DNA from: Trebouxia sp. TZW2008
Taxonomy: Eukaryota; Chlorophyta; Trebouxiophyceae; Trebouxiales; Trebouxiaceae
NCBI GenBank assembly: GCA_002118135.1
Contig: BDIU01000129.1
Coordinates: 1-41,171, forward strand
Length of the DNA: 41,171 bases
Reading direction: 5' to 3'
Below the pieces are notes generated by a model that saw nothing but the letters and a program-made list of their open reading frames with translations, was not told the origin of the DNA and ran no database searches. Positions within the stretch are counted from its first letter, which is position 1; every line of letters begins with the position of its first letter. Of this stretch, positions 11,692-21,700 are shown in pieces. The translations under genes were made by a program, and so were the position numbers.

Positions 11692-13006
11692 TCAAGATTC
11701 TGACTTGAGAACCCAGATCTCATTATGCCTGCCCCACAGCTTTGTGGGAGGGTCATAGACAGCATATGCAAAGTAGCCATCTTTGAAGGGCAATGCGTCT
11801 GTTATCAGATCCTGCCGAAGTTCCTGTGCCATCTTCATTGCGTTTGTGCCAAAGCCACTGAACTCCTGCATATTGCACCATGACTCTGCCTAAGACAAAA
11901 TTGATCAATGGGCGGGCAATGACGAGTCTACGTCTTGAGACACCATAGTGCAAGCCTCAGCAAGTGTAAGCAGCTTGAGATTGCTGCCTCTAGAGCAAAA
12001 GCCAGCAGAAAGTTGACCTATGAGGCCTCAGCCCAGATAGTGTCAAAAAGCATGACTGCAGCGCTGCAGTGACTAGTTGGTCAAGCATAGGATATGCATA
12101 GTACCTTGACATAGATAGAGCTGCTGGGGGCCTGTGTGATCTCCACTGCACCGTCTTTTGGCGCAGGTGCATGTTTCTGCAAGCACATCAAAAGGGTCGC
12201 TCTCTATGCCATGACATCATCGACAACTGCTGAACACAGGTTTGAGCTCTGTGTGGTCAGGGCGTATGACTCCAGTTTGTTGTCTTGCGAATAAGCTGGT
12301 GCAGCGCACTGAAGCAATACCTGAAACTGCTTAGGAAGGTAGAATGCAACAGTGTAGTCTTTTTCAGATGACTTGAAGCCGTCGCTTGAGTGTTCAAAGA
12401 TAAGCACAGGTGAAGTCATGTCAATCTTGACATTGTCTGCGTTGTTGCCTGCTATATACTTGTACAATTTCTGCACCAAAAAGTCAAAATCAGAACTTGC
12501 AGCCTGCAAAATGGTGCCAGGAGAATGAAGGCGTAGGGAAGGCGATGCTGCTTACTGTGATTGCTTTTGCAATGGCCGGTGCCACACTTGAACCTGTTAT
12601 TGTTGTTTGAACAAACTTGGCTGCACAACCACAGCAGTGTGATTGGCAAAGTGCCTTATGCTGGTGCAGACATGCCATACGCCATGCAGATGCTATAGTG
12701 AAGCTCAATGACGGCACACGCAAATGCGAGTTGCGGTGCTTCGACTACGCCATTGATGTAAGCAGATCTGCAGCATATACTTTAGGTCACAGTCGCAGGG
12801 AAAAGCAGCTCGCCTGTGTCGTAATCACGCAGCTGATACCGGCTGGTAGTCCGTTCTACTATAAAGGGCGGGCATTCATGGCCATGACAGAATGCTGGAC
12901 CATTTTGCAAAGCCTTTTGGCTGCAGTCGTCGACACTGATCAACCTGGCCGCTGAAGCGACTGTCAAGGTTGCAAGCAAGCATAAAGATCGGGTGTTGGC
13001 GACCAT
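11692..13006 (-). CDS. SOUL family haem-binding protein, copy B, secreted, shorter C-terminus
   Basis: The exons on the minus strand are 13006-12814, 12620-12556, 12470-12321, 12176-12105 and 11865-11692, giving 217 residues. Exons 1-4 are 193, 65, 150 and 72 bases, exactly the lengths in copy A, so this is a tandem duplicate. It has a signal peptide (LCLLATLTVASA), then CPPFIVERTTSRYQLRDYDT, KFVQTTITG, KLYKYIAGNN, DMTSPVLIF and VAFYLPKQFQ. The last exon encodes EFSGFGTNAM and GRHNEIWV but stops at LKSES, removing about 38 residues present in copy A. The first intron starts with GC (at 12813-12812), a GC-AG intron required for the matching exon length. Protein divergence from A is considerable, so the duplication is not recent. 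Confidence 0.88.
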
Positions 13007-13293
13007 CTGCCTCAGTAGCGATGAACAAGCGATTGCGCAAAGATCGGGCTCGAGTGCGTTGCCCGTCGCGTGTCAAACGCTGTGCTACGAAAGCTCTGCA
13101 ACGATGAGGCCCGCGTGACTAAAAACGGAAGCTGCAAAACGTTCAAAATAAGAGCCCAAATAAAAGTCACCGGCATTGGCATCGTTGAATCTTGACGAGA
13201 TAGACGCTGCGTCGACCGTTGCTGCACACATTTGCTGTTCATCTGACGTGCCCTGTACATGCGATGCGGCTCCTAGCGCTTCTTTGTTGACAC

Positions 13294-16200
13294 ATGTCGA
13301 CAGCGTCGGTTCACAGATGCAAACTTGTAACCGGCAGAGCTGCTCCAAATGGGTTGCAAAAGCGTCAAAATCGTTTTGTTGAGCGCAAGTGCTGGCACCA
13401 GCCGAATTGGCCCACGCGCACGTGTTGCACAGCCAACCGCGCTGCGCGTCACAGATCGTCAAGCTCGGTAAGGCGCATCTGCAGTGATCAACAGCTCGGC
13501 TCAGCAAGATGGCATGATGCAGGACTGCATCAGCATGCACAAAACATCAACGGCGATGTAGCGCACGGCGAACCGGTTCTGGTCCACAAGCTTTGCACCT
13601 ATGACAGTGTTTGCAGGTGACCAGTGCTGCTTCAGCACCAGTCTCAAATCAGAGTGTGACAGAGGCAAAGGATAACCCACAGCGCAGTCTTGGCAAAACA
13701 ACAGCCAAGCCACGGGTTGTCATTTTGGGTTCTGGTTGGGGCGCAGTCAGTTTCATTCGAGACTTGCCCAAACATATCAGGCAAGGAATATCTTTTCACA
13801 ACAGCATCAAGCAACTGCCAGCGCGTGACAGACTTGTGTGGTCATGCTGACACCTGCCTGTACACATTGCAGGAACAAGTATGACGTCGTGCTGCTGTCA
13901 CCTCGCAACTACTTCCTGTTCACTGCGTTGCTTCCACAAGTGGCATCTGGCAACCTTGAGGAGCATTCTATCATCGAATCTATCAGGAAGATCATTGGAC
14001 CAAAGGTGCTCGGCCGACCTGCATCTCTACTCCAGTACACTGTCTGCTCACTGTCTGAACGTACAAAGCAGAGGAGTTGTGCTTGACACGACACGACCAA
14101 GCTCAAAAACAAACGTGTTGCTCATCATATGGTCATCATCATATCATGCTCTTATTGATATCATCAATAAACACGCTTTTTATTGATACACAGCAAGCAG
14201 TGCTTAATTCTGCACTTTCTAAGACGACTGTGGCACAATCTTGTCTGGCTTTCTACTATGAGGCTGCAGCAATGCGTATTGGTGCTTCTGAGCAGACTTT
14301 GACCGCTAAAACTTCTTAACGTGGATCTAATCGACTGCAGTTCAGGAAACTTGTTATGAAGCTGCAGCAGCGGATATTGGCGCTTCTGAGCAAACTCTTA
14401 CTGCTGTGTTCCCTTGTGGCTTTCAATGCAGTTCAGGAACCTGTGATGAGGCTACAGTGACGCATATTGATGCTATTGAGCAGACTCTGACAGCTGTCCT
14501 CTCTTGACACGGAACTAATTACATGCCTTTCAGAGCGCCCGTGATGAGGCTGCAGCGACGAACACTGACACTTCTGGGCAGACTCTGATAGCTGTCCTTC
14601 CTTAGTCATGAGATCAGTTGAATGCGCTTCAGGGGACCTACTATGAGGCTGCAGTGACACATATCGATGCTTCTGAGCAGACTCTAACCGCTGTTTTCCC
14701 TTGTCATGCTGGCCTGGACCAGCTTGAATTCACAGTGCCATACGACATCCTCATTTTCGCTGTTGGGTCAAGAGTCAATACCTTTGGGATAAAGGTGAGC
14801 TGTGTTATGCACCGCACTCAATGTCAAAACTTTGAGATGGCTCCCATGCATGCCTTTCTTACCGGCCTGGCACACACTTCTCTTGCATAAAGATCAATGA
14901 TGCAAGTGAATTGTGTGAATGCTGTATGTTGTAGCTCTATTAGCCGACATGATTACACAGGTTCCCTGGAACAGCACACACGTTTTGCGCTGCAATCATC
15001 TGCCTGTCACATTGCTGATTAGGCCAAATCTGAGTTCAGGAAATGCTTGCTGGTGTGTGAAGGTATGTCAACATGTGCCCGAAAGAGTGCAATGCGCGAG
15101 TGACATGCGTGTTGCCATTTTCTGGGGCCTGGCGGCGCAAGCTTCTTTTCTGGGGTTTGCAGGGCGTGCAAGAAAACGCTTTCTTCTTCAAGTCCATTGC
15201 TGATGCCCATGCACTCCGACAGCGCGTGTGTGAGTGCTTTGAGCGAGCAGCTCTGCCTACAATAACAGAACAGGTAAACCTCCCTTTGGTAGCTCTTGAA
15301 CATACCCGCAGTGCAAGCAGAAACATAATACAGCATGTGCAAGTGCTTTGAGAGAGCTGCTCTGCCTACAATCACTGAGTAGATACCTTTCGCCTTTTTT
15401 GACCACAACACCATCGCTAGCAGAAGCATTAACCAAGTGGCTTCATATCACCAAGTGCATGTCATTAGCTGCAAGGGTCTACGCTTTCTGCAGTGACTTG
15501 TATCTGGTGCAGCTTTTGAGCACACCAGCACTGCAGGCAGAAGCATGGCATGGCTGGCTTAATGTCATTGAGCATGTGGCATCAGCTGCAACCGTCTGCA
15601 TTTGATATGATGTTAGGTGCTATGTGTCAACGCTTTTGCTGCTTGACATACTGACACAGCGCCCATTTGGGTGCAGGAAGGCAAAAGCTTGCTGTCGTTC
15701 GTGATGGTGGGCGGTGGCCGTTGAGCTGTATGAGTTGTCAATCAGCTTCAAATTGGTTGTAGGAGCGCAAAAGGCTGCTCCTACTACAGTGTCTGCTGAA
15801 TCATTTGCTCTTATTGCAGCTTCTGCCGCTGGAGGCGCTACAAAAATTGCAATGTTTGGTGCAGGAGCGCAGACGGCTGCTGTCTTTCGTGGTTGTGGGC
15901 GGTGGCCCTACAGGGGTAGAGGTGGCCGCTGAGCTGTATGACTTGGTCAGAGAGGAGATGGGTAGGTTCTACCCTGGCATCTGCAAAGACGCAAAAGTCA
16001 GGCTTGTGGAACTGCAAGACCATGTGCTCAGCACTTATGACCGCAAGATCTCTGAGTACACCTCACAGCTCTTCAGCCGGTAAGGGGAGCTGATTGCAAC
16101 AGACTGATCTCTATATGCAAACAGCGGCAGAAGTCCACTTGATTGAATGTTTGTTCCACTGCACTTTGCTGCATGTGACTGACAGGCACAGTTATGCATG

Positions 16201-19200
16201 CATGGCAGGCAGTTGTCAAGCTAAGTGGTATGGCCATTTGACCATTCACACTGTGTCAGCTAGCTGGTCGCAACGTGCGCTTGCAATTGCCCATGTGACG
16301 GTCAGACGTCCTGTGCATTCAACGCGATGGAGTTGTTGCAACACTGAGACAAGCATGTCTGCTGAGCCTCCTGGCTCTGGGACATAGCCTGCTTGCCTTG
16401 TTCTGCGTACGCTTTGGCAGTCTTGTCATTCCTGTCTATAGGAATGGTGTTGAAGTGCTGATCAATACCAAGGTGGAGTCCATCAACCCAGAGAACCTGA
16501 CTCTGGTCAAGCAGCAGGACGGGCAGAGGGAGACACAGACAGTGCCTTATGGGGCATGTGTATGGGCTACTGGCGTCGCCATGCACTCTCTCACAAGGCA
16601 TCTGCAAGAAGCCATGCCGCAAGGCACCCAAACACACAATAGGTAATTGATATTAGGGACCTGTAGCCTGAAACTGACATGGTCTTGCGAGCACTGCCAC
16701 TGCTGCTGAGGCCATGCGCTTTCTCACCAAGACATCTGCAAAGGCAACATTATAAGGCACCCAAATTCACAAGAGGTGACTGCATGACCTGTCTCTACTG
16801 CTGCCACTGCTTGCAAGCACCACCTGTAGCAGCCTCATGGCGTGGCAATACACAAACGGTGCCTTGTGGGGCATGCTTGTGGGCTACTGGCGTTGCCATG
16901 CACTCTCTCACAAAGCACCTGCAAGAGGCAATGCCAGAGGGTAGTCAGACCCATAATCGGTACTTTTGAGTGTGACCGAGTGCTGTTAAGCGTGGCTAGT
17001 GCTGTTGGTGTGCCATGCACTCTTTACAAGGCATCTGCAAGAAGCAATGCCCCAAGGCACCCAAACGCATAACAGGTATCTCCAAAGAACATTCTGCAAA
17101 CACTGCTGATGACGCTCCCCATCATGTGTACATGTACTGGTTCACAAGGGACCTGCAGGAGGGCATGCCGCAAGAGACCCGCACGCAAGATAGGTGCCTC
17201 AAAATTGCTGCCTTACATTGACATGTAAGAAGCACTGCTGATGATGGTCATGCACTGTCTCACAAAGTACCTGCAAGAGGCAATGCCACAAAGCCCCCAG
17301 ACACATAGCAAGTATCTAGACACGTTGCGTCAAATTGACATTTGACAAGCACTGATGTTGATGGCCCTGTCTGGTGGCCACGTACTCTCTCACAGGGCAT
17401 ATGCAAGAAACCATGCCATAGAACATGACACCACTATGACTATGGTCAAATCCTGTTGCTTCCTTTGAGTTTTGGTGTTGTGCTTGACCAACTTGGTCAC
17501 GCCAGTCCTTGTTCTGGAGTCTGTCTGCTCCTGTGCCCTCTGGTCTATGTCTTGTTATCTGCATCATCTCCTTGGGCAAGAGTGTCATGAAGCAGGGCAG
17601 ATTACACATGCATGGTTGATAGCACATGAGGCCCCTTCTTCTGCCTCAAATAGATGCTTTTGCAGCCTTGCTCATTGTTGTTCGTGGATGCAGATCTATA
17701 GTGACAGATGAGTACTTGAGAGTGAAGGGGAGCAATGGAACCATTTTTGCCATGGGAGATGCTGCCACTGTTGACCAACCCAGAGCCATCACAAGAGCAA
17801 AGGTGAGCAAGTTTTCTGACAGGCGTACTGGTTCTTGGAATCTATGGATTGTTGATTGCAATAAGAATAAGCCCAAAACACGCCAGGTATTTTGAAGAAC
17901 CTTGATTTGGGTGAGATATAAAATTGCCCCTCAGACCCACTGCTTACACAATACTGGGTGCTGAGGCTGATACTGTACACAAGGGACACGTGAGCAGCAA
18001 GTGTGCTCTTTGCAATAATTGTCACTGCTGAATTGCAGCCATGCAGCTTGCAGCAGTTCTTCGTCTGGCTTTTCGTGTTTGTTAACATGCTTTGTTGACC
18101 AACTCAGCTCTCAAGGTATGTCTAGTAAGCATTGAGCATCAGATTGCAAGCCTTCACCAGGATGGGCTTGCTCTGCTGACATACACAACCTGTAGCATTG
18201 TTAACTGAGTAAGCATCCACGTTGTCAAGCTATTGCTTGAATGAACTATCGGGCTGCAGCACCTCCTATCGAGGCTTTGTTTGTTTGCTGTGATGTAGAT
18301 TGCAAGCGAATGTTTGCCTCAGCTGATGAGTTGCGGTTCTCTGCGGCTGAGATTGTGCTGGTACGCTCTGTGCTGCCTGCTGCGCTGCTGCTGGCGGTCA
18401 AGAGCCATAACGCACAGGCGAGATGGCCAGACAATGAATGTTACAAAAAGTAGGCAGAACACCATCTTGAGGAGGTGCTACAGCGCAGCAGAGGTACACC
18501 GTCTAGGCACAAGCGCAGCATGTGAGAGGCTTCAGAGGACTGAGTGCATTGTGAGTGCTGTGGCTATTGACTGATTAGCTGAGTCAATCACAAGGCTTGA
18601 TCATAATGGCTGCCCCTATTACCCACTTGGGGTGAAGCAATCAGCACTGATCTGCAGGAGATGTTTGCAGAGGCGGACAAGGATGAGAATGGGTTGCTGA
18701 GCTACAAGGAATTGACTGCTGCCATGAAGCAAGCCAGCAAGGAGTACTCTCACCTGGAGGAATATGCACAATACTTGGAGAGGTGAGCTGCCCCTTGCCA
18801 TTCTCCACTTTGGCGATGACAGCAACAATATGTTGTGTGCAAAACCTATGTGTGGCTCATACACCTTGACTCATGCTATGAAATTTGCCCTGCTCTGTAA
18901 TGAAAGCAAAAATGCTGATGACAACCACAATGATACTGATGATAGTGATACATTTTGCCTCTTTTGTATCTTCTGCACTGCCCCAGCAGGTGCAACCAGA
19001 TTGCTCTTTTGCAGGAAAGGGGACAGCAGGCGTTTTGGGCATCTGGTACAGAGGGCTCTGGTCGGTTGTGCCCCTGTCAAAAGCTGTGAGGGCCTGCAAG
19101 GGCTGGATGCTAGCTGTCAAGTCAACCTGGCACACTTTGAGGAGCTCTTGAATGAGATAGACAACACCCTGCGTGCCTTGCCAGCTACTGGACAGGTGCT

Positions 19201-20831
19201 ATGCAGCTGCCATTGGTACCTCATTTGCTTTCTAGCAAGGTGCCATAATGCAGCAGAGTGCATACAGAAGCAACAAGATGCCCACAAACAGCTTTATGAC
19301 ATGTGCTGCTGCTGCCCCTGGCAGCTTCACGCTAGCTTGCCTTGGCCACATTCCCCATTTTGAGGTTGTATTGCATGGCAGATCTGACTGAAGCAAAGAG
19401 CACAGGTTGTGCATTGAGCTCTCAGTTGACTTGTTTGGAGCATGTTGAAAGTTTGTCGACTGACATTGACAACACGTCGCGCCTTGCCAACTACAGGATA
19501 GGTGCTCCGCAGCTGCCTTGCTGCTGCCCTTGTAGCTTCACAATCAGCTTCCCTTGGCCATACATTTCATGCTTGTAACGTTGCAATGCCTAACAGATCA
19601 CCCAAAACCAAAAAAGTGCATTGCTTGGCAAGAAGGCATTGCGCATTCCAGTGGGGACAGCTACTTGGGCTTCGCAGTGCAAACAACCACTTGTGCATTG
19701 CAGTGAGACCAGCCACCTATGCATTGCAGCAGGGACAGCTATCTGGGCATTGCATGAAAGCTGAGGTGAAGGTGAGTTGCAGGTGGCTGGGTACCAAGGC
19801 ATTGTGCCTTGCGGCGAGATCAAGTCTTTGGTCTTACTGCAATGTTGCTATTGCAATGTTGCATGTAAGCTAAGGTGACGATGGTTTGCAGGTGGCTGGG
19901 CAGGAGGGCAGCTACCTAGCTAGGCTATTCAGCAAGTATGATGTCAAACCAGGACAGCCTCTACCCTCCAAGGCTCCCATCTTCAGGTGAGTGCCCATGT
20001 GATTTGTGGCTGGTGTGGGCACACAAATCTGGCTTGTATGCTACAGTCTTTGAGTGAACAGCAGGTACTCTAATCCAAATAAGACACTCCTTGCCTATGT
20101 TCCCACCTTGAGGTTAGCGCCTGTAGTGTTGTGACTGTTGTGAGCACACATACCTGGCACAAATGCTGAAGAATGTGAACAGCAGATTTGATGTCAAGCC
20201 AAGACAGACCTGTTCATGTGGACCGCGCATCTTTAGGTCAGCACCTCACTTGTTGTGGCTCATGAGACCACAAATACATGTTTGAAACCTGAGAAAAGCC
20301 CAACGGTTACAGAGGGACTTTATGTGAGTACAAGCAGCCCTGTGCGTCCAGTTATGTAACAACCCAGCTGATCTCAGCTGTCAAGCGTCACCGCCCATAG
20401 GCCAGATGTCTCAGCCAATGTGAAGAGTTTGTTTAGTGTTACAGAGCTGCTGCATCAACAGTGATGTTGGCAGCACATGAATGTGACTTAGCTTACATGA
20501 GCATCGGCAAGGCAGGACATTCCAGTCAATCCAAGCACTTTGTGAAACCAAATGTTGGCTGTTTTAAAGGTCCTTCAGCATCCGTGTTGTTGTCAGCAGG
20601 TACACACACAAAGGAGACTTGGCTTATGTTGGCAGCGACAAAGCAGTCATGCAGCTTCCGAACTTCGGTTTGATCCAAGGCTCAGGAGCATACTACCTTT
20701 GGAGAGGCTATGAAACATACAGACAGATCAGCTTCAGAAACCGATGTCTGGTTGCCTTTGACACTCTCAGAAGCAAAGTGTTTGGCAGAGACATCGAGTT
20801 TGGGGAAACAGACATGCCAGGAGACAGCTAG
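13294..20831 (+). CDS. Type II NAD(P)H dehydrogenase with EF-hand (NDB class)
   Basis: Twelve exons join in frame to 633 residues: 13294-13467, 13617-13780, 13873-14005, 14633-14794, 15163-15273, 15865-16079, 16442-16642, 17694-17802, 18658-18782, 19015-19195, 19892-19986 and 20600-20831. The enzyme passes electrons from NAD(P)H to quinone without pumping protons. Residues 1-58 are rich in Arg and Ser with almost no acids, as in a mitochondrial or plastid presequence. The FAD site is VVILGSGWGA (about residue 91), followed by LLSPRNYFLFTALLP. The NAD(P)H site is VVVGGGPTGVE (about 256). Next come WATGV and IFAMGDAA. A canonical EF-hand (DKDENGLLSYKE, about 430) marks the calcium-responsive NDB class. 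The C-terminal membrane-associating region has GSGAYYLWRGYETYRQISFRNR. Start 13294 is the ATG whose exon ends in the phase required by exon 2. Intron 2 begins with GC at 13781. Confidence 0.92.
14253..14610 (+). repeat. Four decayed copies of the start of dehydrogenase exon 4
   Basis: The exon 4 opening, marked by TATGAGGCTGCAG (14642), recurs upstream at 14257, 14355, 14445 and 14543, at 90-99 base spacing. Each copy runs on through the equivalents of GCTTCTGAGCAGACTCT. Copies 2-4 keep a TTCAG-type acceptor. Copy 1 ends in TAA, copy 3 in TGA and copy 4 in TAG. Copies 2 and 3 share one open frame until the TGA. All four sit in the 627-base intron between exons 3 and 4. Confidence 0.9.
15330..15605 (+). 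repeat. Decayed copy of dehydrogenase exon 5 end plus intronic tandem pair
   Basis: The exon 5 end (AGTGCTTTGAGCGAGCAGCT, CTGCCTACAATAAC at 15233-15273) recurs 109 bases downstream at 15342-15385, where the donor has become TAGATACC and the frame ends at TAG. Further on, a segment at 15419-15482 (AGCAGAAGCATTAACC, GTCATTAGCTGCAA) repeats at 15537-15600, 118 bases later. Confidence 0.85.
15676..15790 (+). repeat. Decayed copies of dehydrogenase exon 6 start
   Basis: GCTGTCGTTCGTGATGGTGG followed by GCGGTGGCC at about 15690 matches the NAD(P)H-site exon at about 15878 (GCTGTCTTTCGTGGTTGTGG followed by GCGGTGGCC). The copy has lost the segment coding PTGVEV and has a stop. A shorter fragment (GTAGGAGCGCAAAAGGCTGC) at about 15759 matches the exon start again. 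All precede the intact exon. Confidence 0.85.
16705..17430 (+). repeat. Six decayed copies of the end of dehydrogenase exon 7
   Basis: The exon 7 end (GCCATGCACTCTCTCACAAG, then CATCTGCAAGAAGCCATGCC and the donor) recurs at about 16710-16775, 16850-16965, 17010-17075, 17140-17195, 17247-17313 and 17375-17425. The 16850 copy is longest and still encodes WATGVAMHSLTKHLQEAMP plus a donor-like GGTAC. Later copies are progressively shorter or contain stops. All lie in the intron before exon 8. Confidence 0.9.
19395..19580 (+). repeat. Decayed copy of dehydrogenase exon 10 end and following intron
   Basis: The segment at 19440-19500 matches the exon 10 end. Compare GACATTGACAACAC, CGCCTTGCCA, CTACAGGATAGGTGCT with GAGATAGACAACACC, GCCTTGCCAGCTACTGGACA and GGTGCT in the exon. 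The match continues into intron sequence (CAGCTGCC and GCTTCACAATCAGC against GCTTCACGCTAGC). The copy therefore spans the exon-intron border. Confidence 0.82.
19660..20265 (+). repeat. Decayed copies of both ends of dehydrogenase exon 11
   Basis: Upstream of exon 11, TTGCAGGTGGCTGGGTACCA at about 19775 mimics the true start TTGCAGGTGGCTGGGCAGGA (19887). GGGACAGCTA units occur at about 19655 and 19734. Downstream, GATGTCAAGCCAAGACAG and ATCTTTAGGTCAGCACC at about 20190-20240 mimic the exon end GATGTCAAACCAGGACAG and ATCTTCAGGTGAGTGCC. A weaker copy of the donor region lies at about 20105-20160. Confidence 0.8.
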
Positions 20832-21700
20832 TTTGAAAATCTGAGTTCCCTTGCAACCCCAAATGGCATGTCACAGCCAGCATAATGCAAAGACTGCACT
20901 GGGACAGTTACTGCTGCACTTTGCAGCGCATATATTCACCTGCAGGCTGTTTGCTGACCAGCTTGATGTGTGTTGCAAATGCAGTTGCATAGGTATGATC
21001 ATGACCAGTTGAGAGCTCGCGCATTCAATTTGTTGACACACGCACTGTTAACCTAGTTATGATGTACGGTACATACCCGTATGTTGCCATGCCAGCTTCT
21101 TGGACAAGCCCCTCATGTGTTGCTTGAGACAGGTCTTGCAAGGATTAGCTGCAGGATTGTATTGCAACTAAATTCAGCACATGGAGATCACATCTTGAAT
21201 GCGACAGCACACATGCCAGGTTTGGTAACATCAGTGCTAGCGCTGTTCTTCTGCTGCACATTTGTGGTCATGGTATGGCAGCCAAGCATTTGCATTAGTA
21301 CTGTCAGCAAGTGCCTAACTGCGATGATTTGACACGCAGAGTGCTTCACTTGTGTACAGGCGCTCTCTCAATCAGACAACAGATAAGCTGACTTGCACTG
21401 GTACGCAGCTTTGTGCCTATCGCGGACTAAAGCATAAAACATAAACCAGCCACTTGCAAGTATCAATCAGAGCAAGCCCAGCAACTGCATGTCACAAATA
21501 CGTTGTTCACTCACAAGCAAGTCTCTGCTGCGATGACGCACTTCCACACAGTGACACTTTCGATATGACAAATGATTTCTAGGGCTGACCCCAATGGATG
21601 TCTGCTGGCTACTAGGCAGCAGTCCTTGGCTGCTTCTGCTTACAAAGGCTTTTGTTATAATGCCAATTGGAATGAACTTTTGCTTTTCTACCCACGTGCA
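20832..21700. other. Convergent intergenic region
   Basis: This is the space between the dehydrogenase stop and the H2B-like gene stop, where both 3' untranslated regions should lie. I see no gene or clear repeat here. Confidence 0.5.

Noticed and set aside
13349..13467. Alternative dehydrogenase start at ATG 13349
   Set aside because: An exon from this ATG ends in the wrong phase for exon 2. The ATG at 13294 gives phase 0 and an Arg/Ser-rich presequence.
18241..18453. Extra EF-hand exon (RMFASADEL) between dehydrogenase exons 8 and 9
   Set aside because: Exon 8 joins directly to exon 9 in phase, and this segment lacks the calcium ligands. It may be another decayed copy but the match is too weak.
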